Below are positions 25,597 to 33,218 of a DNA stretch of 61,905 nucleotides, one piece after another. The notes under the pieces were generated by a model. That model was not told the DNA's origin, did not search any database, and worked only from the letters and a program-made list of their open reading frames with translations. The stretch covers positions 891,674 through 953,578 of the forward strand of contig JAQUPX010000001.1 in NCBI GenBank assembly GCA_028716385.1, read 5' to 3'. Position 1 is the first letter of the stretch, and each line of letters opens with the position of its first letter. The position numbers and the translations under genes were made by a program. The DNA comes from a bacterium (GTDB lineage Bacteria; Hydrothermota; UBA3073; JACQXS01; JAQTXJ01).

Positions 25597-27207
25597 ATGA
25601 AAAAAATTAGATTATTTGGGCTAGTGATTTCAATTGTAATGATTAGCAGTTGTAAGGATATTTATTCTGCATATTTACCCTGGCCGATGTTTATGGGGAA
25701 TCCACAACGAACAGGACTATTTACCTCTGCAAATGGAGAACGAGGAACAATGGATTCAGTAAAAATTAAGTGGTCAACTTCTGTTTCAACACTGACTTCA
25801 CCGGCGATAGGAAATATAGATGCGGATAACGAAGTAGAAGTTGTGGTCGGAGGAACAGATGGTTACGTGTATGCACTGCAGGGAATAACCGGGCAAGTTA
25901 AATGGAGTTATTCTTTAGGTGGAATAATTTCAACGTATTGCTCTTCCCCGGCTTTAGGCGATATAGATGGGGACAGTTTAATAGAAGTCGTTATAGGAGC
26001 ACAAAATGGTGTGCTTTATGCAATTAAAGGGGATGGTAGCAGTGTCGATTGGTCAAAAACAGTAGGGGATGAAATATCATCTGCACCGGCTATAGGGGAT
26101 GTAGATGCGGATACCGCTACAGTAGAAGTTATAATAGGATTAAAGGATTCAACAAAATGCTTGAGAGGTAGTGATGGAGGAATAATATGGGCAGTCCAAA
26201 CTGGGTTATCAGGAGGAATGAATGTATATTCATCACCGGCGATAGGGAATATAGATAGCAATTTTGCTACGATAGAAGTTGTGGTGGCTTCCAATGATAC
26301 GAGTGTGCAAGTGCTTAATGGAGTTGATGGGAGTCTTTTATGGAGAAGTATCACGGAACTGGCAGGCTCAAACGGGACGCCTCCAATGTTACTTTTTACT
26401 CCTGCGATAAAAGATATTGATAATGACGGGACAATAGAAGTAGTAGTGCATCATGTTGTCGGTATTTACGCATTTGACGGGATAACCGGAGCCCAAAGAT
26501 GGCAAAATTCGGGTTATGGCTCACTTACTGGGACTGCCGTAAACGAAGCGACTGCACTTGGAGATGTTGATAATGACGGTAAGTCAGAGGTATTGATTCG
26601 TAGTGGAGCGGTTAGAGTATTAGATGAAAATTTTGGAACTCAGGTTTGGAACTATGTGTTTCCTGCAGATGCAACGATTGGCTGTAATCCTGTCTTAGCA
26701 GATGTTGAAGGTGATGGGAAATTGGAAGTCATAGATGCTAACCACACAGGATGGATAGCTTGTTTGGAAGGAGAAGACAAGACAGTGAAATGGACATTTA
26801 ATGTAGTAAGTAAGGATATTCATACTACTCATGCCATAGGGGATATAGATGGAGACGGATGTTTTGAAATAGTAGGTGCAGGAGATTTTGGACCGGTTTA
26901 TGCTATTGAGTCGGAATGCCCTTATCCTATTGAGGAAACGAAAGTAACTCCTGAGAAAATAAATCTTAAAATTGCATACGGTGAAAACAAAATAACGGTG
27001 ATTATGAGTTTATGTAGAAATGATAACATGGATATTGCTGTTTTCGATATATGCGGCAGGCAGATAAAACGTATTGCGTCGGGAAATTTAACGGCAGGAA
27101 ATTATAAAATAAGTATAGATGCTAGCGACTTTAATAACGGAATATATTTTGTAAAAGTAAATACCATAAATAAGGAACTAACAGGAAAAATAGTAATTAT
27201 TAAATAA
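25597..27207 (+). CDS. Exported FG-GAP/PQQ-like propeller protein with sorting domain
   Basis: A 536-residue protein with a signal sequence that reads IVMISSCKD, so a lipoprotein signal is possible. The body is a propeller of repeats carrying aspartate-rich calcium loops, for example DIDGDSLIEVVIGAQNG, DVDNDGKSEVLIR, DVEGDGKLEVID and DIDGDGCFEIVGA, alternating with PQQ-like strands (YALQGITGQVKWSY). The final 75 residues form a sorting-like domain ending ELTGKIVIIK, more divergent than those of its neighbours. A lipobox together with a T9SS-like C-terminus would be an odd pairing. It is probably a calcium-binding surface protein, co-oriented with the YVTN protein upstream. Confidence 0.82.
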   Translation: MKKIRLFGLVISIVMISSCKDIYSAYLPWPMFMGNPQRTGLFTSANGERGTMDSVKIKWSTSVSTLTSPAIGNIDADNEVEVVVGGTDGYVYALQGITGQVKWSYSLGGIISTYCSSPALGDIDGDSLIEVVIGAQNGVLYAIKGDGSSVDWSKTVGDEISSAPAIGDVDADTATVEVIIGLKDSTKCLRGSDGGIIWAVQTGLSGGMNVYSSPAIGNIDSNFATIEVVVASNDTSVQVLNGVDGSLLWRSITELAGSNGTPPMLLFTPAIKDIDNDGTIEVVVHHVVGIYAFDGITGAQRWQNSGYGSLTGTAVNEATALGDVDNDGKSEVLIRSGAVRVLDENFGTQVWNYVFPADATIGCNPVLADVEGDGKLEVIDANHTGWIACLEGEDKTVKWTFNVVSKDIHTTHAIGDIDGDGCFEIVGAGDFGPVYAIESECPYPIEETKVTPEKINLKIAYGENKITVIMSLCRNDNMDIAVFDICGRQIKRIASGNLTAGNYKISIDASDFNNGIYFVKVNTINKELTGKIVIIK

Positions 27208-27309
27208 TTTATCTTTAAAAATAAGGAGTTGGTTTTTCCTTCGTTTTAATATAGGAATCTCTTATAAAGATATAAAATTAGTTATACTAATATATTCCAG
27301 TAAAAAAAT

Positions 27310-27337
27310 TTGACAAATTCAATAAACTGTATATGTT
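27310..27337 (+). promoter_or_regulatory. Promoter of the tRNA-Arg gene
   Basis: TTGACA (27310-27315), then 16 bases, then TATGTT (27332-27337). The predicted start is about 4 bases before the tRNA 5' end. The promoter looks intact although the tRNA gene is not. Confidence 0.6.
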
Positions 27338-27347
27338 CTGCAATATT

Positions 27348-27390
27348 GCCCTCGTAGCTCAACTGGATAGAGCAACGGATTTCTAATCCG
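27348..27390 (+). tRNA. 5' half of tRNA-Arg(UCU), gene broken after the anticodon stem
   Basis: The acceptor 5' strand GCCCTCG, TA, D-arm (GCTC/GAGC with loop AACTGGAT) and anticodon arm ACGGA-TTTCTAA-TCCG are typical of tRNA-Arg with anticodon TCT (27382-27384). Four of five anticodon-stem pairs form. At the fifth (27391) the match ends, and the sequence continues ATTTTAACAT. No variable loop, T-arm or acceptor 3' strand follows, and no matching 3' half was found elsewhere in the window. This is the expected picture at one end of an element that integrates in the anticodon region of a tRNA gene. Confidence 0.8.
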
Positions 27391-27393
27391 ATT

Positions 27394-27552
27394 TTAACAT
27401 TTCTTCGTGTATTCTTGTAATGCCTCATATAGTCTTGATTGTATTGTTATATATATACTTTCAAACATTAAATTCCCTTTCTCATCTTTCTCATAATTCT
27501 CACTTGTATGTATGTTACTGGTGACAAATTGGTAACAAGAATTTGTTTGTAT
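27394..27552 (-). pseudogene. 3' remnant of a gene abutting the broken tRNA (possible recombinase tail)
   Basis: On the minus strand a frame stays open for 52 codons and ends SRLYEALQEYTKKC at 27394, only three bases from the tRNA break. There is no start codon near an in-frame stop upstream. A protein tail lying directly against the attachment site is typical for tyrosine recombinase genes of integrative elements. The residues themselves are not diagnostic, so the identity is a guess. Confidence 0.3.
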
Positions 27553-27562
27553 TTATATCAAT

Positions 27563-27592
27563 TTTGGGGTATTTATAACTTTGGGGTATTTA
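27563..27592. repeat. Direct repeat TTTGGGGTATTTA x2
   Basis: Two exact 13-mers at 27563-27575 and 27580-27592 have a period of 17 bases. The second overlaps the stop codon of the AlpA-like gene. They could be arm-type binding sites of a recombinase or of the AlpA-like protein. Confidence 0.65.
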
Positions 27593-27823
27593 GGATAGAG
27601 TATACTCTGCTCTTTCTTCTTCTTTTCTGAATCTCTCGATCCACTCTTTTGCGTCGCTTTCTTTGAGCCTAATAAGATAACCGTTGATTTTATAACAAGG
27701 TATGCTATTTTCACTTACCCATCTGTAAAGGGTTTGTTTGGGGATTGACCATATTTGCGAAAGTTCCTTTATGGAATAAAGTTTTTCTATTCCTTGAGAT
27801 TTGATTAAATTTCTATTAAGCAT
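27590..27823 (-). CDS. AlpA/excisionase-like helix-turn-helix protein
   Basis: A 77-residue protein with an HTH_17 (MerR-related winged helix) domain: LYSIKELSQIWSIPKQTLYRW, then VSENSIPCYKINGYLIRLKESDAKEWIER. This is the form of phage and integrative-element excisionases and AlpA regulators, which bind DNA near attachment sites and control excision or integrase expression. It lies 200 bases from the broken tRNA-Arg, next to a pair of direct 13-mers and 170 bases from the first heptamer module. That setting supports a role in an integrative element. No intact integrase is in the window. Confidence 0.8.
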   Translation of the reverse strand: MLNRNLIKSQGIEKLYSIKELSQIWSIPKQTLYRWVSENSIPCYKINGYLIRLKESDAKEWIERFRKEEERAEYTLS

Positions 27824-27980
27824 AAGCTTTCTGCATTTTTTAGGCTACCTCTCATATATAACATTTATCATCGCCTCCACAAGATATATACCAAAATCCT
27901 TACCTTCTCCTTGATGCGCTGACATATAATTATATCCCCCCAAACTCACATTGTCAAGAAAATTTTACCTGTGGATATAC

Positions 27981-28169
27981 GATTAGTAAGATTTTCCGTT
28001 CAATCGTTCAAATTGAACGGCTTTGAATGAGAACGGTTTAACCGTTCAACGCTTATCATAATTACGTTCAAAGGAAAAATCACATTATTGAACGGGGATA
28101 GACTTTTCTCGAGGATTTTGATGTTTTTGGAGAGCTCTTATTGGGGGGAACAGATGGAATATCCCCCCT
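27981..28169. repeat. Heptamer module A (CGTTCAA type), non-coding
   Basis: CGTTCAA occurs at 27997, 28005, 28043 and 28065, and its complement TTGAACG at 28013 and 28088. The spacing of the first three (0, +8, +16) is the same as in module B. It is followed by GGGATAGACTTTTCTCG and a GGGGGG/CCCCCC hairpin (28144-28169), shared with module C. No gene is present. Confidence 0.8.
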
Positions 28170-28212
28170 CTCCTTAGGCATAGTCCATCTTAGAGGCGTC
28201 CCCCACGTCTTT

Positions 28213-28504
28213 GTCATTCTGAGTCAAAGACGAAGAATCTCTATCTGTTACAATCAATTATAGGAAGCTCTTGAAGCTTTAGTAATTACTTACAAGCCCT
28301 TATGTTAATTAGGGATTGTTTGTCCGGAGTCTTTTACTGGAGAGATTTCTATCCAGCTCCGCTGAACTACAAGTTATAGCAAGCTTTTAGAACTTTAGTT
28401 CTTAGAGATTTGTTAGAAACTCTTAGGCATTAGCCTTTAGAGATTCTTATCCAGTAAAGCTGGGTATCCCGAATCCGTTACTATTAAAGTTACACTGAAT
28501 TAAT
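28213..28504. repeat. Mosaic of small palindromic repeats between modules A and B
   Basis: It contains a GTCATTCTGAG/AAGAATCT copy (28213-28241) and several degenerate AGAAACTC-TTAG and TTATCCAG-CTGG stem-loops like those at 2930-3000. No gene is supported. Confidence 0.5.
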
Positions 28505-28710
28505 CCGCCAAGGGAAAAATCGGAAAGCTTGAAAACTTCGACAAGAAATTAGTAATCTATCCCCTATTTTCATTCTGCCAATCTGCCAAATTGGCAGAAA
28601 TTGTTGAGGTGTTTTTTCGATTTCTGCCAAAACCTGCCAATCGTTATTGCAAGTATTGCCAAAGCTAACAATGGAAAAATAAGAAAAAAGTGATTTTTGA
28701 GGTGTTTAAT
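28505..28710. repeat. Heptamer module B (CTGCCAA type), non-coding
   Basis: CTGCCAA occurs at 28575, 28583, 28624 and 28634, TTGCCAA at 28656, and inverted TTGGCAG at 28591. The leader CCAAGGGAAAAATCG and AACTTCGAC is shared with module D. Offsets (0, 8, 16 inverted, 49, 59, 81) match the other modules although the heptamer is different. Confidence 0.8.
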
Positions 28711-29067
28711 ACGCCTTTTCTGTTTATTTCCTGTCCCTATCTACTTTACTATTACTTACACTATCCTATTCTTATCCAGCTTCGCAGTACCCGGACTTAA
28801 CTATCCCCATTCTTATACTTGACTAAAAAAAATTGCAGGACACAGGGTGGAGCATTTTTTATTTAAGGGTGTTTTAAATGACCTTTTTAAGCGATTTAGG
28901 GCACATAAAGGCAGAAAGACATATATTGCTTTCCCAAGATGGATAAAGTGCTTAAAAAGGAGTTTATGGATAGCAGAGAGATGTTATGGGAGGGGTCAGA
29001 TAAAGAATTTTAGTAGGCCTGATTTTTCCGGGACTCTTTGGAAACGTTTTGAACGATACTTCTAAAT
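28711..29067. other. Non-coding stretch, nothing certain
   Basis: Contains TATCCTATTCTTATCCAGCTTCGC and related degraded repeats. A 72-codon GTG-initiated frame at 28847-29065 exists but has no family features, and part of it resembles intergenic sequence near 50345. Confidence 0.4.
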
Positions 29068-29292
29068 CTATCTAATTCCTAATTCTAACTCAAGTTCTTT
29101 GTCTCTCTTTAAAAACTTGACGATACCATAACCGGCAAGTACGAACAACGCCTTTGTAGTAACCGGTTGATAAAATATAGCAAATGTCTTCTCTAAATCA
29201 CCCGAAGAGAAATCCCATGCGCTCCTGTTTATAGTTGGTATACGATATCTCTCAACGCATAGTAACCTTAGCAAGCCTGCCATACTTATCAT
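29068..29292 (-). CDS. Small hypothetical protein with one hydrophobic segment (doubtful)
   Basis: A 74-codon frame overlapping the end of the YD-repeat gene by 41 bases. Its second half reads VTTKALFVLAGYGIVKFLKR, a plausible single membrane helix with a basic stop-transfer end, followed by an acidic tail. There is no good ribosome-binding site. It could be a coupled small membrane protein, the displaced 3' end of a longer gene, or chance. No family is recognised. Confidence 0.3.
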   Translation of the reverse strand: MISMAGLLRLLCVERYRIPTINRSAWDFSSGDLEKTFAIFYQPVTTKALFVLAGYGIVKFLKRDKELELELGIR

Positions 29293-30382
29293 ATTTGTAA
29301 GTAATTATAAATTCCCAATGACAATTGTTAAGGATAGGGGAAAACATTTTTTCCTTTTCCTTTAATACTCTGTTATTATTAATTAATATTTCATATCCTT
29401 CGTTTTGAAAATACGAAAGAGTTGCTAACGCTTTTTTATCCATAACAACTTTCTTGTTGTCATATTCCCATATATAACGATGCTCTAATTTCCCATCAGC
29501 TTGAAATATTTCTTTCTTAATCAGCCTGCTACTAGAATCATAATTGTAAAAAGTTTTCCAACATAATTTATTCTCCATATACTCGATTTCCTCTTTAAGC
29601 AGTTTGTTTTCATAAAGATATTTAATTTTTCTTCTTTCTTTTGTTTTAGATTTTGCTATACAATAATTTCGTTGCTCCACCAGCTTCCCATCTTTAGAAT
29701 ATTTATACTCATTCCAGTCTTTGCATACCTTTTTATTACCATCAAATTTTTCCTCTTTAATAAGGTTAGAATGTTTATCGTAATGAAACAAAGAATAAGA
29801 ATCTAGATATTCTCCGGAAAGTCCTCTCTCAGAAAGCTTTTTTTTCAACAGTCTGTCTTTATCATCGTAATAATACTGTCTGATATTCTTTATAGAGTTA
29901 TCGTTATCGTATTTTGTTTCCGATATTTTCCTGCCTTTTTTATCATATTTGTATTTCCAGAGAACTGAGCCATCGGAGACCTCTTCTATTAAACGATTAT
30001 TAACGTCATATTTGTAATTACTCTTAAACCCTGAACAGTATTCATGTTCTATAACCTGTCCGTTTTTGTTGCATGCAATAAAGTTATAATCTTTATCGGG
30101 GACATTCTTGTCTGTTTTATTTCGTTTCCGATAGATATAAACTTTATTATCGTCTCCATAAAATGAAGAAGCGGTAGAGCAATTTTCAAGAAGTATCATC
30201 TTGCCTTTTTTATTTAATCCTTCAATCATCATTGGGGTTTTATTCGGATAAAAATAAACTTTATAAGTTTCAATCAATGCAGTATGTTTGTTGTGCTTAT
30301 CAAACTCAAGATTGTATTTGCTTTTTAATACATCCAACGCCTTATCCCCTTTTTTAAAGCACTTCACTGTCTCCTCTTTCAT
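29252..30382 (-). CDS. YD-repeat-like cytoplasmic protein
   Basis: About 376 residues from ATG 30382, chosen because AGGAGGG stands 5 bases upstream; the frame is open to 30505. From residue about 110 onward it consists of imperfect repeats such as YKYDKKGRKISETKYD, YYYDDKDRLLKKKLSE and FHYDKHSNLIKEEKFD. These are YD (RHS-type) repeats that build a beta-sheet shell or spiral. There is no signal peptide and no C-terminal toxin domain, so it is not a complete polymorphic toxin. It could be an immunity-like or scaffold protein. It overlaps the upstream gene by 29 bases, suggesting co-expression. Confidence 0.65.
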   Translation of the reverse strand: MKEETVKCFKKGDKALDVLKSKYNLEFDKHNKHTALIETYKVYFYPNKTPMMIEGLNKKGKMILLENCSTASSFYGDDNKVYIYRKRNKTDKNVPDKDYNFIACNKNGQVIEHEYCSGFKSNYKYDVNNRLIEEVSDGSVLWKYKYDKKGRKISETKYDNDNSIKNIRQYYYDDKDRLLKKKLSERGLSGEYLDSYSLFHYDKHSNLIKEEKFDGNKKVCKDWNEYKYSKDGKLVEQRNYCIAKSKTKERRKIKYLYENKLLKEEIEYMENKLCWKTFYNYDSSSRLIKKEIFQADGKLEHRYIWEYDNKKVVMDKKALATLSYFQNEGYEILINNNRVLKEKEKMFSPILNNCHWEFIITYKYDKYGRLAKVTMR

Positions 30383-31034
30383 TTTTCCCTCCTTTTTTGC
30401 ACCATTCATATGGTTGTCCGCTGAATAAAATAGCTTCATCCCAGTCAATTGTACCGCCGTAATAATGTCCTTCTCTGTAATCCTTGTCTTTATGCAATCT
30501 TTCAATCACGTCTAAAATTGCTTTTACTGCTCTTGTAAACGTAATACTTGCCCCAATAGCCAAACAGGAAACATTCATAGGAATATGCCCCCGGAACTTC
30601 TTGTCTCGCAGGGCATCGTCGATTTCTTTAATTATTTGCATCTCTTTTCTATGTTTATCAAAAATCTGCTCGGCTTTATCTATATTTTTTTTAATCAAAT
30701 CTAACTCTTTATCTGATATGTATCCATAAATATACAGGAATAATATGGCAGCACGTTTGAATCGCCAATAAGAGCGGTTTGTTTTTAAGCTTGAGCCCAA
30801 TGCGCGATAAATTTGTTCCAATTCCCCCTCTTTCATTATCTCTTTGCACCATTTATTCCAGAAAGCTTTTGCTTTTTTTACTTTTGATAAAGGCACATCT
30901 TCTAATATCTTATCTATTCCCTTCTGTTGACTGGGGTGTTTAATATGTTTTTCAACTTCTTTCTGTGGGTGGTGCAAAGCTTTTCCCCAGCTTTTAAGAT
31001 TCTCTATCGCTTCTTTTTTACCTATATTTCTCAT
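30354..31034 (-). CDS. Helical hypothetical protein of the accessory region
   Basis: A 226-residue protein of unknown family, mostly helical and very rich in Lys and Glu, with two aromatic clusters (AKAFWNKWCKEIMKEGE and YWRFKRAAILFLYIYGYIS). No signal peptide is present. A moderately hydrophobic stretch (VSCLAIGASITFTRAVKAIL) could be a buried helix. It overlaps the YD-repeat gene downstream by 29 bases, and the pair may form a unit. Function cannot be assigned. It lies inside the presumed integrative element. Confidence 0.6.
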   Translation of the reverse strand: MRNIGKKEAIENLKSWGKALHHPQKEVEKHIKHPSQQKGIDKILEDVPLSKVKKAKAFWNKWCKEIMKEGELEQIYRALGSSLKTNRSYWRFKRAAILFLYIYGYISDKELDLIKKNIDKAEQIFDKHRKEMQIIKEIDDALRDKKFRGHIPMNVSCLAIGASITFTRAVKAILDVIERLHKDKDYREGHYYGGTIDWDEAILFSGQPYEWCKKGGKNERGDSEVL

Positions 31035-31375
31035 TTGCGTATATTAAATTATCTAATTAAGATAATTTATATTGCGTAACTATAACAGTGTCAAGAGGGA
31101 AATTTATTTAATAGTCGCTGTCCCTATTTTCCCTCCAATACAGCACAGTCCGCCCTTCCAATATTGTCAATTGTACATCTGCCCAAGTCCCAGTATGAGG
31201 GCAAACATACATCCTGCAAAGAGCAGGCTGGCAATATATACAACTTATTTCTTGCTCTTACCTTAAGAGTGTAAGCTTTCTGGTTGCTTTGAAATCACCT
31301 GCTGTAAAATGCTTATCTCTTTTGCTCACTTTATGGGAGAGGAACTTAAATTTTCCTCTCCCGCTATGTTTTTAA
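31035..31375. other. Intergenic stretch with module-like phrase and hairpin
   Basis: About 340 bases with no gene. CGCTGTCCCTATTTTCCCTCC near 31110 echoes the leader phrase of module C (32196-32217). The end holds the hairpin at 31335-31362. Confidence 0.5.
31335..31362. terminator. Strong 10-bp hairpin downstream of the DUF5683-like gene
   Basis: GGGAGAGGAA pairs perfectly with TTCCTCTCCC around an 8-base loop. A T-run (GTTTTT) follows on the plus strand, while the neighbouring gene reads on the minus strand, so its direction of action is unclear. Confidence 0.5.
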
Positions 31376-31819
31376 CTATTTTTTATAACAAAGGACTAAA
31401 CCAAAAGAATCCTTTGTAGGTTTTAATTCCAAAGACAATCCTCTTTCTTTGTTAATTTTTTTAGCTCCTGTATAAGCGGTATATATAGACCATATATCCC
31501 AAGCTACTAAACTACCTAAAGCCCAATTATTTGTATATGTATATGATACTTCACGATAAGCAGTGCCAACATCTCCAGTATAAGGATTGTATGTCATATA
31601 CTCTTCTGTTCTCGTTCCTGTTTTTACTATTTGAGTTGAAAGCAAAGTAGCGAAAGCGAAATGCCCAACTCCTCTCCAAACTTGTCCATTATAAACCTGC
31701 CCTAATCCGGGAACAAGAAAAGATAAACATCCTGCTAATGCTGGACTTTTCTTTTCTTGTGCCTGCACTTGCGATACACATACAAGTATGGCTACACCAA
31801 AAATCACTTTTCTAAACAT
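31376..31819 (-). CDS. Exported DUF5683-like small membrane protein
   Basis: About 147 residues from ATG 31819, which has AAGGAGG 6 bases upstream. An N-terminal signal (FRKVIFGVAILVCVSQVQAQ) is followed by SPALAGCLSFLVPGLGQVYNG, the signature of the DUF5683/TM2-like family found in Bacteroidetes and relatives. Two further hydrophobic segments (GVGHFAFATLLSTQIV and ALGSLVAWDIWSIYTAYTGA) complete it. The function of the family is unknown; it is usually an envelope protein. A minus-strand RNA structure with its own terminator (31917-32045) precedes it. Confidence 0.75.
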   Translation of the reverse strand: MFRKVIFGVAILVCVSQVQAQEKKSPALAGCLSFLVPGLGQVYNGQVWRGVGHFAFATLLSTQIVKTGTRTEEYMTYNPYTGDVGTAYREVSYTYTNNWALGSLVAWDIWSIYTAYTGAKKINKERGLSLELKPTKDSFGLVLCYKK

Positions 31820-31916
31820 CGTTCCTCCTTTCAAGCCTTAAAAGGCGTAATTAGAAATCTTATAATTTATATCTAAACCTCTTCAGCTTCATTTTTCTTG
31901 CCTCCTCGCCCCTAAC

Positions 31917-32045
31917 AAATAAAAAGGGGCACTCAAATTGCCCAGCCACAGCCGAAACTGTGACTACCAGCGACGGTCTTGGAGCAACAGAGCACCCCCA
32001 ATAGCTTGCGCTACTGAGGTAACTTACTCGGCCGTCGCTGGATTC
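31917..32045 (-). ncRNA. Candidate structured RNA with terminator
   Basis: On the minus strand CCAGCGACGG (32032-32041) pairs with CCGTCGCTGG (31967-31976). Inside, a 10-bp stem capped by GCAA (31996-32019) forms only on the minus strand because it uses two G-U pairs. Next come an AGTCACAG/CTGTGGCT hairpin and GGGCA-loop-TGCCC followed by CTTTTTATTT, an intrinsic terminator (31917-31943). No known riboswitch or RNA family is recognised. It may be a small RNA or a leader of the gene at 31376-31819. Confidence 0.55.
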
Positions 32046-32186
32046 ACACAAGCAAGTTACGAATTACAATTAAGTATCAAAGAACTGGTTCCAATGTAAA
32101 ACGGGGATAGGGAAAAGTCAAGGGGAAAGTGATTTTTTAAGGTGTTTAGTTGAAAAACATTGAAAAATTTGCCTATACGGAAGAAA

Positions 32187-32401
32187 ATAAATAGTTACTG
32201 TCCCTAATTTTTACCTCCGTTCAACCGTTCAATTGAACGGCTTTGAATGGGTAATTATTTAATGTCATTCAAACCTGTTCAATCCTTGCCACAATTACGT
32301 TCAAGGCAAAAATCACTTTATTGAACGGGAATAGACTTTTCTCGGGTATTTTGATGTTTTTAGAGAGCTCTTATATAGGGGGAACAGAGGGAATATCTCC
32401 C
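32187..32401. repeat. Heptamer module C (CGTTCAA type), non-coding
   Basis: CGTTCAA occurs at 32218, 32226 and 32298, near-matches CATTCAA at 32266 and TGTTCAA at 32276, and inverted TTGAACG at 32233 and 32321. Downstream GGGAATAGACTTTTCTCGGG and an AGAGAGCTCTTAT segment followed by a G/C hairpin match module A closely. Confidence 0.8.
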
Positions 32402-32582
32402 CTGCGTACCCTTAGGAGATATTATCCAACTAAGCTGGGCTTATTCTTGCTCACCTAGGGTAAAATAATCTTTCCGGCTAGTCCATTTGGTGAAAGTTTT
32501 GTCTCTGTTTTATTTGTCTTGTTGGTATTATCTATACCATCTAACTATCTAAACTATCTATTCCATCTGTACTTTCTTGCCC

Positions 32583-32850
32583 AAGGGAAAAATCGAGAAA
32601 GTTGAAAACTTCGACTATACGGGAGAAGAAAAGAAAAAATAAAGTAGTTGCTATTTCTAATTTTTAATTTGTCAATTTGTCAATTGGGTCTGTATTGACA
32701 AGGTAAAACCGTTAATTTTGTCAATTCTTGTCAATTCTTGCTAGATAAGTGTCAACTCGGAAATGAGACTTTTTTGACAAATTATAGACTTTTCTGGGTT
32801 ATTTGGGTATTTTCAGGGAGATATTATTGGGGATAAGGGATAGCTTACTC
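32583..32850. repeat. Heptamer module D (TTGTCAA type), non-coding
   Basis: TTGTCAA occurs at 32669, 32677, 32718 and 32728, GTGTCAA at 32749, and inverted TTGACAA at 32695 and 32774. The leader matches module B (AAGGGAAAAATCG, AACTTCGAC) and the tail (ATAGACTTTTCT and following) matches modules A and C. No gene is present. Confidence 0.8.
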
Positions 32851-32873
32851 TTATAACAACGCTTTGGGCATAG

Positions 32874-32888
32874 TCCGCCTCAGGCGGA
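32874..32888. repeat. 15-bp palindrome TCCGCCTCAGGCGGA
   Basis: Dispersed palindrome also found at 16191-16205 and 61266-61280 (central base differs). It is followed by TTATCCAACTAAGCTGG, a variant of the stem-loop at 768-785 and 2982-2999. Confidence 0.8.
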
Positions 32889-33218
32889 TTATCCAACTAA
32901 GCTGGACTTTAATTTACTCTGCATATCCAAATTAATGTTTTTACTGAAATACCCACAAGGTAATCCCCCTGTAAATAATCCCAAACAAAGGTAGGCTATA
33001 TATCTTACGAAAAGAGAAATATGTCATACAGAAAAGGAACGGTTTCTGTATGGAAATTTTACATTTTTTGTGTTTAATTTTAACATATAGAACTAAATTT
33101 CTTATTAACTACATGACTTATTTTAGGGATACAAATCCCTTAAAGAATTTATATTTGACAAATAAGACACCCCATAATAAGATTTTAATGAAAGCATCTT
33201 GAAATAAGAAAATAAAAA
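32889..33218. other. Intergenic region before the NACHT gene
   Basis: About 330 AT-rich bases with no gene. A short inverted repeat AGGGATACAAATCCCTT lies at 33125-33141. No clear promoter or ribosome-binding site is seen for the NACHT gene. Confidence 0.4.

Noticed and set aside
27342..27420. Group I intron in the anticodon loop of tRNA-Arg
   Set aside because: The anticodon loop and four pairs of its stem are intact; the break is after the stem, not in the loop, and no 3' exon was found.
28575..28662. CRISPR-like array
   Set aside because: Heptamers are too short, occur on both strands and have unequal spacers; there are no cas genes.
28847..29065. 72-codon GTG-initiated frame between module B and the YD-repeat gene
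   Set aside because: No family features, no ribosome-binding site, and part of it (AAGCGATTTA and neighbours) resembles intergenic sequence near 50345.
31860..32051. 63-codon minus-strand frame
   Set aside because: It lies over the structured RNA candidate; base pairing and a terminator explain the sequence better than coding.
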